Part shown: piece after piece, positions 19,168-28,501 of the stretch
How positions within the stretch are numbered: position 1 is the stretch's first letter
Layout: each line of letters starts with the position of its first letter
Assembly (NCBI RefSeq): GCF_022879595.1
Contig: NZ_CP084266.1
Coordinates: forward strand, 744,001-808,000
DNA from: Caballeronia sp. Lep1P3
Lineage (GTDB): Bacteria; Pseudomonadota; Gammaproteobacteria; Burkholderiales; Burkholderiaceae
Direction: 5' to 3'
Length of the DNA: 64,000 bases
The notes under the pieces: generated by a model
Seen by the model: only the letters and a program-made list of their open reading frames with translations
The model's database searches: none
Told to the model about the DNA's origin: nothing
Translations under genes and position numbers: made by a program

Positions 19168-20169
19168 ATGGACCTCACACTCGCCTGGGCCGCGAACATT
19201 GCGTTGGGCCTGCTCATGTACGTCGTGCTGGACGGCTTCGACCTCGGCATCGGCATTCTCTTTCCGTTCTTTCCCGATCAGCATGACCGCGACGTGATGA
19301 TGAACACCGTCGCGCCTGTCTGGGACGGCAACGAAACGTGGCTCGTGCTCGGCGGCGCGGGACTTTTCGCCGCCTTTCCGATGGTCTATTCCACCGTGCT
19401 TTCGGCGCTTTATCTGCCGCTCGTGCTGATGCTCGTCTGCCTGATTTTTCGCGGCGTCTCGTTCGAGATTCGCGCGAAGGCGCAGCGCACGAAGCATCTA
19501 TGGGATCTCGCGTTCATCGGCGGATCGGCGGGCGCGACCTTCTTCCAGGGCGTCGCGCTCGGCGCGTTTCTCGACGGCATTCCGGTCGCGGACGGCCGCT
19601 TCTCCGGCGACGCCTTCGGCTGGTTCACGCCATTTTCGATGTTCACGGGGGGCGCGCTCGTCGTCACGTATGCGCTGCTCGGCGCGTGCTGGTTGATCGC
19701 GAAAACGGAAGGCGACCTGCAGCGGCGCATGTATCGCGTCGTGTGGCCGCTCACGCTTCTGCAACTCGCGACGATTGCCGTCGTCAGCGTGTGGACGCCG
19801 CTTGGCGTTGCGGGCATCGCCTCGCGCTGGTTCGATTCGCCGCTGTTTTATCGGATGCTGCCCGTGCCGGCGCTCGTCGCCGCGTGCGCCTGGGCGATGC
19901 GCCGCTCGATCGCGTCGCGCCACGAGAAGCGCCCGTTCGCGATGGCGCTCGGCTTCGTGCTGCTCGGCTATGCGGGACTGGTCGCGAGCATTTCGCCGCA
20001 CGACATTTTCCCCGGCGTTTCGATCTGGGATGCCGCCGCGCCGCGCTCGAGCCAGCTATTCACGATCGTCGGCGCGGCCGTGATTCTGCCGGTGATCGTC
20101 GCGTACACGACGCTCGGCTATTGGATTTTCAGAGGAAAGGTGCGTCATGGCGAACATCACTATCACTGA
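19168..20169 (+). CDS. cydB: Cytochrome bd ubiquinol oxidase subunit II
   Basis: 333-residue membrane partner of CydA with 8-9 hydrophobic segments. The N-terminal sequence includes VVLDGFDLGIGILFPF, and the following DRDVMMNTVAPVWDGNETWLVLGG is the CydB signature. It starts 4 nt after cydA, so the two are cotranslated. Its 3' end overlaps a micro-subunit gene. Confidence 0.94.
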   Translation: MDLTLAWAANIALGLLMYVVLDGFDLGIGILFPFFPDQHDRDVMMNTVAPVWDGNETWLVLGGAGLFAAFPMVYSTVLSALYLPLVLMLVCLIFRGVSFEIRAKAQRTKHLWDLAFIGGSAGATFFQGVALGAFLDGIPVADGRFSGDAFGWFTPFSMFTGGALVVTYALLGACWLIAKTEGDLQRRMYRVVWPLTLLQLATIAVVSVWTPLGVAGIASRWFDSPLFYRMLPVPALVAACAWAMRRSIASRHEKRPFAMALGFVLLGYAGLVASISPHDIFPGVSIWDAAAPRSSQLFTIVGAAVILPVIVAYTTLGYWIFRGKVRHGEHHYH

Positions 20170-20308
20170 GCGAAGCGGCTCGCCGGCAATGTCGCGCGCG
20201 AAGAAGCTGTTCTGGTTCGTCGCGCTGTGGATGGCGGGCGTCGGCGGCGCGATGCTGCTCGCGCTGCCGTTCAAGCTGTTGATCCGCCTCGGCACTGCGA
20301 TTCATTGA
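20147..20308 (+). CDS. DUF2474-type small membrane subunit of the bd oxidase
   Basis: 53-residue single-span protein. The tail of cydB carries AGAGGAAAGG about 7 nt upstream, and the start overlaps cydB by 23 nt. The translation begins MANITITERSGSPAMSRAKK and has one helix (FVALWMAGVGGAMLLALPF), then LLIRLGTAIH. Position and topology match DUF2474 proteins, which occur directly after cydAB/cioAB and may act like CydX. This is inference from context; no catalytic residues are expected. Confidence 0.82.
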   Translation: MANITITERSGSPAMSRAKKLFWFVALWMAGVGGAMLLALPFKLLIRLGTAIH

Positions 20309-20336
20309 CCGCAGCGCGCCGCGCTTTTCGACGACG

Positions 20337-21386
20337 TCAGAAGAACGCGGCCGCAATCGCGCCGCCGAGTATCCCGAACACCACGACCGCCAGCGCGACG
20401 AACGTCAGCACCTTCGCCGGGAACGACCGTGCGAGCATCGCGAGCGACGGCACGCTGACGGGCGGCAGCGTCATCAGAAGCGCGCCCGCCGGACCGGCCG
20501 CCATGCCGAGCGAAAGCATCGCCTGGATGATCGGCACTTCGCCGGCCGTCGGAATCACGAAAAGCATGCCGGCCACCGCGAACGCGATAATCCACAGCAC
20601 GCCATTGTCGATATCCGGCCCGATGTGCGGAAAGAGCCACGCGCGCGCCGCGCCGAGCAGCAGCACGAGCACGATGTACTCCGGCACGAGGCGCAGCGTC
20701 ATGCGGCCGAGAATCTTGATCCAGCGCGAGAACGCGGTGCCCGGCTCGTCCTCGTCGATGAGTTTCGCGAGCGCCTCGCGCGATGCCGCCGCCTGCGCGG
20801 GCGTCACCATGCGATTCACCACGTAGCCGAGCCCGAAGACCATCAGCGCGCCCAGCACGAGACGCAGGCCGGTCCATTGCCAGCCGAGCACGAAGCCCAT
20901 GAACACCAGCGCGGCGGGATTGAGCACCGTATTGCCGAGCCAGAACGCGATGGCCGCGCCCGGCGCCGCCTGACGCGCACGCAAGCCCGCGACGACCGGC
21001 GCGGCGCAGCACGTGCACATCATGCCGGGCAGCGACATCAACCCGCCGTTCACCACGCTTCCGAACCCATGCTCGCCGAGGGAGCGCGCGACCCAGCGCG
21101 GCGGAATGAGCGCCTGCACCGCCGAGCCGAGCAGAAGGCCAAGGACCATTGCCTGCCAGATCGCCTTGCCGTAGGCCATCGCGTAGTCGAGCGCGGCTTG
21201 CCAGGACGGCTCGGGCGCGCGCGCGGCGGCGCCCATCAAAATCGACTTGCCGATCGAATGCTGGCTCGCCGCGACAAACGCGCGGTTGTAGTACGGGAAC
21301 CATTTGACGTAGAAGAGGCCCGCGACGGCGATGAGCAGGAACACCATCCAGCCGAGCGCGACGCGAGGTTGTCGAAGCGTGGTCAT
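20337..21386 (-). CDS. ArsP_1/DUF318-family permease
   Basis: 349-residue permease with about 8 membrane segments. The core motif GMMCTCCAAPVVAGLR and its repeat-like counterpart PTAGEVPIIQAMLSLGMAAGPAGALL identify the ArsP_1/YraQ family, whose cysteines in CTCC are shared with organoarsenical exporters. The start MTTLRQPRVALGW lies 25 nt after mnmH; the ribosome site is weak, which suggests coupling. Substrate unknown. The pairing with the sulfur/selenium tRNA enzyme MnmH is noted but unproven as a functional link. Confidence 0.78.
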   Translation of the reverse strand: MTTLRQPRVALGWMVFLLIAVAGLFYVKWFPYYNRAFVAASQHSIGKSILMGAAARAPEPSWQAALDYAMAYGKAIWQAMVLGLLLGSAVQALIPPRWVARSLGEHGFGSVVNGGLMSLPGMMCTCCAAPVVAGLRARQAAPGAAIAFWLGNTVLNPAALVFMGFVLGWQWTGLRLVLGALMVFGLGYVVNRMVTPAQAAASREALAKLIDEDEPGTAFSRWIKILGRMTLRLVPEYIVLVLLLGAARAWLFPHIGPDIDNGVLWIIAFAVAGMLFVIPTAGEVPIIQAMLSLGMAAGPAGALLMTLPPVSVPSLAMLARSFPAKVLTFVALAVVVFGILGGAIAAAFF

Positions 21387-21411
21387 AATCGTTTGTTGTT
21401 TGAGATAAAAA

Positions 21412-22479
21412 TCAGCCGAGCGCGGGGGACGTCTCGGACAACTGCGCGAGCAGCGCCTTGGCCTGATCGAGGCTGTCGGCGTCGTTCGGGCGAAACAGCA
21501 TATGCGCCGCGTGGGGCAACTGCGTGTACAGCGCGCGGCTGCTGCGGCCATAAGCCGGATCGTAGTGCCGGTCGATGAGTTCGGCGAAAAGCTCCGCGCG
21601 CGCGCCTTCGTCGATCAAATGGTGCCAATGCCCAACGCGCTCGTGGCTATGCAACGCGACGAGCTTCGACAACTGCGCCTTGAAAAACGCGGGATCGTCG
21701 AAGAGATGCGCGTAGTCCTGCAGCAGAAACGCGATGCGGTCTTCGCGGCGCGCTTCCACTTCCACGCACGCGGCGGCGTGCAAGCTGTCGAGCATCGCGT
21801 CGGGCAGCGTGACCGCGCCGATGCGCCGCCCTTCCGCCTCGATGAAAACCGGCTTCGCGGGGTCGAAGCCGCGCAAGGTCGCGATGAGCGCGGAATCGAA
21901 CGCTTTCTGCGACGGCTGCGCCTGCCCCGGCAGCGCGCCGAGCAGCGACCCGCGATGCGCCGCGAGCCCTTCCAGATCGAGCGCTTGCGCGCCCGCCTGT
22001 GCGAGCGCCTGCAAGAGCCGCGTCTTGCCGCTGCCCGTGTGCCCGATCAGCACGACATAGCGAAAGCGCCCCGGCAGTTCCGTCAGCTTGCCGACCACGT
22101 CGCGCCGGTAGCTCTTGTAGCCGCCGTCGAGCTGCCGCGCCTGCCAGCCGATCATGTTGAGCCACGTCGTCATGGAGCCGGAGCGCTTGCCGCCGCGCCA
22201 GCAATAGATGAGCGGACGCCAGTTGCGCGGACGGTCCGCGAAAAGCGTATCCAGATGACGCGCGATATTGCGCGCGACCATCGCCGCGCCCACGCGCGTG
22301 GCCTCGAACGGCGAGACCTGCTTGTACATCGTGCCGACGATCACGCGCTCTTCGTTTTCGAGCACGGGTGCGTTGATGGCGCCGGGAATATGGTCCTCGG
22401 CGAATTCCAGCGGAGTGCGGACGTCGACGATTTCATCGAAATCGGCGAGACGATCGATGGGAACGAGCAGGTTTTTCAC
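21412..22479 (-). CDS. mnmH: tRNA 2-selenouridine synthase MnmH (SelU/YbbB)
   Basis: 355-residue two-domain enzyme. The N-terminal rhodanese domain has its catalytic Cys93 in YCWRGGKRSG, and the C-terminal P-loop domain has GHTGSGKT at 146-153. It geranylates and selenates s2U at the tRNA wobble position using selenophosphate. No selD is in the window. The length is typical. It is divergent from eutB and the first gene of a likely two-gene unit with the ArsP-type permease. Confidence 0.92.
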   Translation of the reverse strand: MKNLLVPIDRLADFDEIVDVRTPLEFAEDHIPGAINAPVLENEERVIVGTMYKQVSPFEATRVGAAMVARNIARHLDTLFADRPRNWRPLIYCWRGGKRSGSMTTWLNMIGWQARQLDGGYKSYRRDVVGKLTELPGRFRYVVLIGHTGSGKTRLLQALAQAGAQALDLEGLAAHRGSLLGALPGQAQPSQKAFDSALIATLRGFDPAKPVFIEAEGRRIGAVTLPDAMLDSLHAAACVEVEARREDRIAFLLQDYAHLFDDPAFFKAQLSKLVALHSHERVGHWHHLIDEGARAELFAELIDRHYDPAYGRSSRALYTQLPHAAHMLFRPNDADSLDQAKALLAQLSETSPALG

Positions 22480-22632
22480 GGGCGATGGACGACGATGTGG
22501 GACATTTGAAGCCGGCGGCGAAGGCCGGGATTATCTCATGGCGGCGATTTGGCTTCCGAGCGCGGATTTCGACTGCCCATTGCCCGCTCGCAATGCGTTT
22601 AAAGTGACGGCATCGGGCCGCGAGGAAACGCG

Positions 22633-24027
22633 ATGAGCTATCACGAAACGATCGGCGCACGCCGCTACCGCTTCGACGACTTGAAGACGCTGCTCGCGCG
22701 CGCGAGTCCGCCGCGCTCCGGCGATGAACTCGCGGGCGTCGCGGCGGCAACGGAGGAAGAACGCGTCGCGGCGAAGATGGCGCTTGCGCAAGTGCCGCTG
22801 CGCGCGTTCCTGAACGAAACGCTCATTCCCTACGAAAGCGACGAAGTCACGCGCCTGATCGTCGATACGCACGATTTGCAAGCCTTCGCGCCGATCGCGC
22901 ATCTGACGGTCGGCGAGTTCCGCGAATGGCTGCTCTCCGACGCCACCGACACCGCCGCTGTCGAAAGCGTGACTTTCGGCCTCACGCCGGAAATGGTCGC
23001 CGCCGTTTCCAAGCTGATGCGCAATCAGGACCTGATTCTCGCCGCGCGAAAGCGCCCCGTCGTCACGCGCTTTCGCACGACCATCGGCTTGCCGGGGCGC
23101 CTGTCGGTGCGTCTTCAGCCCAATCACCCGACCGACGATCCCAAGGGCATCGCCGCATCCATCCTCGACGGTCTCCTGTACGGCTGCGGCGACGCGGTGA
23201 TCGGCATCAATCCGGCTTCGGATTCGCCCGCCGCCATCGCCGCGCTCCTCACGATGCTCGACGACTTCCGCCAGCGCTACGACGTGCCGATGCAGTCGTG
23301 CGTCCTCGCGCACGTCACGAATACGCTCGCCGCAATCGAGCACGGCGCGCCGGTGGACCTCGTTTTCCAGTCGATCGCGGGCACCGAGCGCGCGAATGCG
23401 AGCTTCGGCGTGTCGCTTGCGCTGTTGCAGGAAGCGCACGACGCGGCGCGCGCGCTCGCACGCGGCAACGTCGGCGACAACGTGATGTACTTCGAGACGG
23501 GACAAGGCAGCGCGCTCTCGGCGAACGCGCATCATGGCGTCGATCAGCAGACTTGCGAGGCGCGCGCCTACGCGGTCGCGCGCCGCTTCGAGCCGCTTCT
23601 GACGAACACGGTGGTCGGTTTCATCGGTCCGGAATATCTCTACGATGGCCGGCAGATCATCCGCGCGGGCCTCGAAGATCACTTTTGCGGCAAGCTGCTC
23701 GGCGTGCCGATGGGCTGCGACATCTGCTACACCAATCACGCGCAGGCGGATCAGGACGACATGGACACGCTTCTGACACTGCTCGGCGTCGCGAACGTGA
23801 ACTTCATCATGGGCGTGCCCGGCGCCGACGACGTGATGCTCAACTATCAGAGCACGTCGTTTCACGATGCGCTTTATATCCGCCGCGTGCTGAATCTCAG
23901 GCGCGCGCCCGAATTCGAGGCGTGGCTTGCGAGGATGCGCGTCACGGACACTCATGGCGCGCTGCTTTCCCCTGCGAGCGACGCCAGCGCGCCCGGCCAA
24001 CCGCTGCTCGACTGGATCGACGAATGA
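22633..24027 (+). CDS. eutB: Ethanolamine ammonia-lyase large subunit
   Basis: 464-residue AdoCbl-dependent subunit that converts ethanolamine to acetaldehyde and ammonia. Family landmarks are FLNETLIPYESDEVTRLI, GLPGRLSVRLQPNHPTDDP, the active-site stretch MYFETGQGSALSANAHHGVDQQ and the C-terminal NFIMGVPGADDVMLNYQSTS. The ATG is preceded by GAGGAAACGCG. No eutA reactivase, microcompartment shell or regulator is adjacent, so this is the minimal cytosolic type common in proteobacteria. The B12 cofactor can be made by the nearby cob genes. Confidence 0.95.
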   Translation: MSYHETIGARRYRFDDLKTLLARASPPRSGDELAGVAAATEEERVAAKMALAQVPLRAFLNETLIPYESDEVTRLIVDTHDLQAFAPIAHLTVGEFREWLLSDATDTAAVESVTFGLTPEMVAAVSKLMRNQDLILAARKRPVVTRFRTTIGLPGRLSVRLQPNHPTDDPKGIAASILDGLLYGCGDAVIGINPASDSPAAIAALLTMLDDFRQRYDVPMQSCVLAHVTNTLAAIEHGAPVDLVFQSIAGTERANASFGVSLALLQEAHDAARALARGNVGDNVMYFETGQGSALSANAHHGVDQQTCEARAYAVARRFEPLLTNTVVGFIGPEYLYDGRQIIRAGLEDHFCGKLLGVPMGCDICYTNHAQADQDDMDTLLTLLGVANVNFIMGVPGADDVMLNYQSTSFHDALYIRRVLNLRRAPEFEAWLARMRVTDTHGALLSPASDASAPGQPLLDWIDE

Positions 24028-24815
24028 CGCACGCCAATCCCTGGGATGCGCTCAGGCGCTTCACGAACGCGCGCATCGCGCTCGGACGCACCGGAAGCAG
24101 CCTGCCGACCGCGCCGTTGCTCGCGTTCCAGCTCGCGCATGCGCAAGCGCGCGACGCGGTGCACCAGCCGCTCGATACGGCGGCGCTCATCGATGCCATC
24201 CATGCCGCTGGCTTCGACACACTCCAGGCGGCAAGCGCCGCGCCGGATCGCGATCACTATCTGCGCCGCCCCGATCTCGGCCGCGCGCTCGACGATGCCA
24301 GCGCCGCGCGACTTGCCGCGCACGTGGCGGCGTCGAACGATGCGCCCGAGGTCGTCTTCGTCGCCGCCGACGGGTTATCGGCGTTCGCGCCTCAGCGACA
24401 CGTCGCGCCGCTGCTCGCAGAACTGCGCGCGATGCTCGACGGCTGGACGATCGGCCCAGTCGTCGTCGCCACGCAGGCGCGCGTCGCGCTCGGCGACTGC
24501 ATCGGTGAGCTTTTACGGGCGCGGATCGTCGTCGTGATGATCGGCGAGCGGCCGGGTCTCAGTTCACCGGACAGCCTCGGCCTCTATGTCACCTATGCGC
24601 CGCGCGCGGGCCGCAGCGACGCGGAGCGCAACTGCATCTCGAACGTGCGGCCCGAGGGACTCGGCTACGATGCCGCCGCGTTCAAACTGCATTGGCTGCT
24701 GAACGAAGCGCGGCGCCTGAAGCTGACGGGCGTCGGCCTCAAGGATCAGAGCGGCGCGCTGCCATCGGGGGCATCGGGCGCATCGGACGCGGGTGCGATC
24801 GAAGGAAGCGCCTAA
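24024..24815 (+). CDS. eutC: Ethanolamine ammonia-lyase small subunit
   Basis: 263-residue partner of EutB. It starts in the ATGA overlap with eutB. The N-terminal NPWDALRRFTNARIALGRTGSS is the EutC signature; TQARVALGDCIGELL and RNCISNVRPEGLGYDAAA follow. It contributes to the AdoCbl-binding interface of the (EutB-EutC)6 complex. The last 20 residues are Gly/Ser/Ala-rich and probably disordered. It is convergent with a DUF1328 gene. Confidence 0.94.
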   Translation: MTHANPWDALRRFTNARIALGRTGSSLPTAPLLAFQLAHAQARDAVHQPLDTAALIDAIHAAGFDTLQAASAAPDRDHYLRRPDLGRALDDASAARLAAHVAASNDAPEVVFVAADGLSAFAPQRHVAPLLAELRAMLDGWTIGPVVVATQARVALGDCIGELLRARIVVVMIGERPGLSSPDSLGLYVTYAPRAGRSDAERNCISNVRPEGLGYDAAAFKLHWLLNEARRLKLTGVGLKDQSGALPSGASGASDAGAIEGSA

Positions 24816-24837
24816 ACGCGGCGATCGACCCGCGGCG

Positions 24838-25011
24838 TCAGAGCACGAGCGACCCAGCCGAAATCGCGACGACGAGGAAGATGACGAACAGGACGAGGAA
24901 GATAAAGAAGCAGATCTTCGCGATGCCTGCCGCGCCTGACGACACGCGTCCAAAGCCGAAGAAGCCGGCGATGACGGAAATAATCGCGAAGAGAATGGCG
25001 AGTTTGAGCAT
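24838..25011 (-). CDS. DUF1328 (YtjA-type) small membrane protein
   Basis: 57-residue protein with two hydrophobic helices: [20 protein letters not shown] at the start, and [16 protein letters not shown] near the end. This pattern, with [13 protein letters not shown] between the helices, is the DUF1328/UPF0391 family. AAAGG lies about 7 nt before the ATG. The role is unknown, though homologues are often stress-linked. It sits between the 3' end of eutC and a terminator of the upstream minus-strand gene. Confidence 0.85.
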   Translation of the reverse strand: MLKLAILFAIISVIAGFFGFGRVSSGAAGIAKICFFIFLVLFVIFLVVAISAGSLVL

Positions 25012-25124
25012 GGCGAGCCTTTTGTTGGTTATCGATGCGGCCCTGATTGCAAAGTTCGTGCCGCGTCGATGCCGTGCTTCGTTCGCGGTCGTCGGCGCGA
25101 TCGACGGTTAGTTGCTTCCCTGCG

Positions 25125-25151
25125 AAAAAAAGCACCGCTAAAAAGCGGTGC
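25125..25151 (-). terminator. Intrinsic terminator after the OpgC-type gene
   Basis: GCACCGCT-AAAA-AGCGGTGC, followed on the minus strand by seven T residues, about 17 nt past the stop codon. Confidence 0.88.
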
Positions 25152-25167
25152 GTTCAGGCCGAGGCGG

Positions 25168-26295
25168 TCAGCGTGCGCCAGTGTCGGTGGCAGGAACAGC
25201 CGCCGGTACGCGCTGGCGCGCACTGAGCCACGCGGCGACGGGCTGTCGCAGGCGCGGCACCGCAAGCAGCGCGGATATCGCGATCGCATCGGCGGCGAGT
25301 CCCGCCGGCACGTTGATGAGGCCGTCGGTCAACGTGAACAAGATCGAATCGACGACGAGCGAAATGACCGCGCCCGCGATGAAGCTGACCATGCCGTCGC
25401 GCCCTACCGCGCCGACCCACGGCAACCGTTGCGCGACGGCCTTAACCACGCCGTAGCGCGCGAGATTCGCCGCCACCCACGCAATCGCAAGGAAATTGAC
25501 GACGCGCGCGCCCGCGAGGTCGCGCTTGAACGCGCTGTCGAGCACGGGCGGCAGCACGAGCAGCTTGTAATACGCCATGCCGACGATCAGCGCGAGCGCC
25601 ATTGCGCTCACGGTCCAGCCGAAACGGTGCGACGCGACGCGCTGATATACCGGCTGGCAGCGCGCGAGCACGCCGAGCATGAACATCAGTTGCCAGGCGG
25701 CCGGATTGAAGTCCCAAAGATTGTCATCGACCGAAGGCATGTATTCGCCGATCTGCGGCGCGAGCGCCCACAGCGCGAGACTCGCCGCCAGAAGCAGCCA
25801 CGGCTTGCTGCGCGCGAGCGGCAGCGCGAGCGGCACGGCGAGCGCGAAAAGCGCGTACATAGGCAGGACGGCGGCCAGATACGGCTGGCGCTCGAACGTC
25901 AGGATTTGCGCGATGGATGCCGCCGGCGCGGTCACGAGGCTGTCGAGATCGTGCAGCACGAGATTCGGCGCGTGGCCGAAGAGCGGCCGCAGCACGAAAG
26001 TCGTGACGAGCATCAGCGCGGCGGTGACGAGAAACGCGCGATAGATCTCGAACGCGCGCTTGACGAAGCGCAGACGCGCGGCGTTTTCCGAGCGGCGTTC
26101 GGCGAGCGACGCGTAAGCCGTCGCGGTCGCGAAGCCGCCGAGAAATACGAAGACTTCGGCGGCGTCGTTGAGCGCGAACGCGTGCAGCGTGAAGCGCGAC
26201 ACCATGCTGCCGCCGATATGATCGACGACGATGATGAGCAGAACCAGCCCCCGAAAAAAGTCCAGCTCGACGAGGCGTTGCGATTTTCCGGACAT
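25168..26295 (-). CDS. OpgC-domain membrane acyltransferase-like protein
   Basis: 375-residue polytopic protein (about 10 segments) of the OpgC/acyltransferase_3-like group. The start MSGKSQRLVELDFFRG gives the conserved N-terminus in which an Arg-Asp/Glu-Phe-Arg-Gly motif opens the first helix; an upstream TTG or ATG would add only a basic tail. DHIGG and VFVFLGGFATATAY follow as in OpgC, which succinylates periplasmic glucans in E. coli. No opgG/opgH is near, so the actual acceptor is unknown. Confidence 0.82.
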   Translation of the reverse strand: MSGKSQRLVELDFFRGLVLLIIVVDHIGGSMVSRFTLHAFALNDAAEVFVFLGGFATATAYASLAERRSENAARLRFVKRAFEIYRAFLVTAALMLVTTFVLRPLFGHAPNLVLHDLDSLVTAPAASIAQILTFERQPYLAAVLPMYALFALAVPLALPLARSKPWLLLAASLALWALAPQIGEYMPSVDDNLWDFNPAAWQLMFMLGVLARCQPVYQRVASHRFGWTVSAMALALIVGMAYYKLLVLPPVLDSAFKRDLAGARVVNFLAIAWVAANLARYGVVKAVAQRLPWVGAVGRDGMVSFIAGAVISLVVDSILFTLTDGLINVPAGLAADAIAISALLAVPRLRQPVAAWLSARQRVPAAVPATDTGAR

Positions 26296-26587
26296 ACGGC
26301 CTAACGGTGTTGTCCTGCGCTGCGCAGGGATTGACAGGGGCCGCTTTTCATACGGCATCGAAGCATGAGAGTTTACCCGTAAATGCGGCGGCGCATCATC
26401 GGAAAAAGGGAAGATTTTCGTTTTAATTCGCGCATTTGCGCGATTCCGCCGCCGAAATTACCGCGTCGAGATCAACCGTGGCGACTCTCCGGCGGCGCCC
26501 GCCTCGAAACATTTCATTATGCTTTCATTCGGCCGCGATCGACGCTAATATCGCGTCCACGCTCAATCACCCGAAACCCGTCGCCGC

Positions 26588-27355
26588 ATGAACTACATCG
26601 CCGCCCTCGTCACCGATCCCGCTGCCTGGGCCGCCCTCGCGACGCTCGTCGTGATGGAAGTCGTGCTCGGCATCGACAATCTCATCTTCATTTCCATCCT
26701 CACCAACAAGCTGCCGGCCGAGCGTCGCGCGCGCACGCAGCGCATCGGCATCGGGCTCGCGCTCGTGATGCGGCTCGCGCTGCTCGGCACGGTCGCGCTG
26801 ATCGTGAGGCTCACCACGCCGATCTTCGAGGCGTTCGGACACGGCTTTTCGTGGCGCGACCTGATTCTCGTCGCGGGCGGCGTCTTTCTCGTGTGGAAGG
26901 CGACGACCGAGATTCGCCATCACGTCACGCACGGCGCCGAAGACCACGGCGGCCCGGCGCGCGGCGGGAATCTCACGCCGCTCTCGGCCATCGGCCAGAT
27001 TCTGCTGCTCGATCTGGTGTTTTCCATCGACAGCATCGTGACGGCCGTCGGCATGACCGAGCACATCCCGATCATGTTCGTCGCGGTGATCGCGGCGGTC
27101 ACGGTGATGCTGTTCGCGGCGGGGCCGCTCTCGCGCTTCATCGAGCGCAATCCGACTATCGTGATGCTCGCGCTCGGCTTCCTGCTCGTGATCGGCATGA
27201 CGCTGATCGCGGAAGGCTTCGGCTCTCACGTACCCAAAGGCTACATTTATGCGGCAATGGCCTTCTCCGCGCTCGTCGAAGGCCTCAACATGCTGGCGCG
27301 GCGCGCGAACAGCAAGCGCCGCGTGCAGCAAAGCGCGCAACGAAACCCGCACTGA
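26588..27355 (+). CDS. TerC-family integral membrane protein
   Basis: 255-residue protein with 7 predicted helices. Signature sequences are [19 protein letters not shown] in helix 1 and [18 protein letters not shown] in helix 4, which carry the paired acidic residues (Asp) thought to bind metal in the Alx/MntP-like manganese exporters. The C-terminus ends in a short basic tail. It is single-gene and convergent with the DUF4186 gene, 3 nt away. A Mn2+ export role is plausible from the family but not shown here. Confidence 0.88.
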   Translation: MNYIAALVTDPAAWAALATLVVMEVVLGIDNLIFISILTNKLPAERRARTQRIGIGLALVMRLALLGTVALIVRLTTPIFEAFGHGFSWRDLILVAGGVFLVWKATTEIRHHVTHGAEDHGGPARGGNLTPLSAIGQILLLDLVFSIDSIVTAVGMTEHIPIMFVAVIAAVTVMLFAAGPLSRFIERNPTIVMLALGFLLVIGMTLIAEGFGSHVPKGYIYAAMAFSALVEGLNMLARRANSKRRVQQSAQRNPH

Positions 27356-27358
27356 GCG

Positions 27359-27769
27359 TCAAAATGGGAGCTTTTGCTGCGGATCGTCGTGCGGGTCGTT
27401 CTGTGCGCCGGCGGGCGGCAAAGGCTGCGCGCGCAGCCACCGTTCGATGGCATCGACGACATGCTGCCGCTCTGCTCCATCGAGCGCCCTGCCTGCCGCG
27501 ATGCCGTGCCACTTCGCGAGACAACTCCGGCAGCACGTCGCCGTCGCGTGCTGCGCGATGAACACCGGATGCCCGCGAAACGGCGTCTGCTTGCCGTCGT
27601 TGAGCGGCGCCTGCGGCGCGAGCCGCCGCGCGATCAGTTCGTGCGCCTGCGCGATCACCGTCTCCACGCCGCGCTCGCGCATATAGCGCGCTTCCCGCGC
27701 GCCGAGCGCGAAGCGCCGCCGGAAGGCGGATTTGGCGAGCGCATCGAAGACGGCGTCGAGATCGCGCAT
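27359..27769 (-). CDS. DUF4186 protein at the end of the cobL operon
   Basis: 136-residue small protein. The diagnostic DUF4186 core is NDGKQTPFRGHPVFIAQHATATC, then CRSCLAKWHGI, a Cys/His-rich pattern that could bind metal. The C-terminus is Pro/Asp-rich. It starts 6 nt after cobM, so it is probably cotranscribed with corrin genes, though the family is found in many contexts and has no assigned function. Operon membership is the only hint of a B12 link. Confidence 0.8.
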   Translation of the reverse strand: MRDLDAVFDALAKSAFRRRFALGAREARYMRERGVETVIAQAHELIARRLAPQAPLNDGKQTPFRGHPVFIAQHATATCCRSCLAKWHGIAAGRALDGAERQHVVDAIERWLRAQPLPPAGAQNDPHDDPQQKLPF

Positions 27770-27775
27770 GAACGG

Positions 27776-28501
27776 CTAGTCCTTCGCGTAGAGCGTCGAA
27801 TCGGCGAAACCTTCGGCGTCGAGCACGCGGCCAACGAGAATCAATGCGGTGCGCGTGAGCCCCGCCGCGCGCACTTTCTGCGCGATGTCGGCCAGCGTGC
27901 CTTCGACGCGCGCTTCGTCCGGCCAGCTTGCGCGAAACACCACTGCAACCGGACAGTCGGCGCCGTAGTGCGGCAGCAAATCCGCGACGATCCGCTCGAT
28001 ATGACGCACGCCGAGATGAATCGCGAGCGTCGCCCGATGGCGTGCGAGGTCCGCGAGCGCTTCGCCGGGCGGCATCGACGTCTTCGCGGCATAGCGCGTG
28101 AGTATCACGGTCTGCGAGACGCCGGGCAGCGTGAGTTCGCGCCCGAGCGCCGCCGCCGATGCCGCCGCCGCCGTCACGCCCGGCACCACTTCGTAAGGAA
28201 TCCCTAGCGTCTCGATGCGCCGGATTTGCTCGCCTATCGCGCCGTAAAGCGAGGGATCGCCCGAATGCACGCGCGCCACGTCGTCGCCTCTCGCATGCGC
28301 TTCGCGCAACAGTTCGACGATGGCATCGAGGTCCAGCTCCGCCGTATTGACGACCTGCGTCGCGCAATGCCCCGCGAGCACGCCTTCCGGCACGAGCGAT
28401 CCGGCATAGAGAATCACAGGGCACGAGCGGATCAGCCTTTGCCCTTTGACGGTGATGAGTTCGGGGTCTCCCGGCCCCGCGCCGATGAAGTAGACAGTCA
28501 T
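27776..28501 (-). CDS. cobM: Precorrin-4 C11-methyltransferase
   Basis: 241-residue SAM-dependent tetrapyrrole methylase. The opening [18 protein letters not shown] contains the SAM-binding GxGxGD, and [15 protein letters not shown] with [18 protein letters not shown] are the following class III methylase motifs; [12 protein letters not shown] is characteristic of CobM/CbiF. The ATG directly follows the cobK stop codon. It acts after CobJ in ring modification. Confidence 0.93.
   Translation of the reverse strand: MTVYFIGAGPGDPELITVKGQRLIRSCPVILYAGSLVPEGVLAGHCATQVVNTAELDLDAIVELLREAHARGDDVARVHSGDPSLYGAIGEQIRRIETLGIPYEVVPGVTAAAASAAALGRELTLPGVSQTVILTRYAAKTSMPPGEALADLARHRATLAIHLGVRHIERIVADLLPHYGADCPVAVVFRASWPDEARVEGTLADIAQKVRAAGLTRTALILVGRVLDAEGFADSTLYAKD

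Noticed and set aside
22531..24000. 489-residue open frame on the minus strand
   Set aside because: Antisense to eutB, which has all family motifs.
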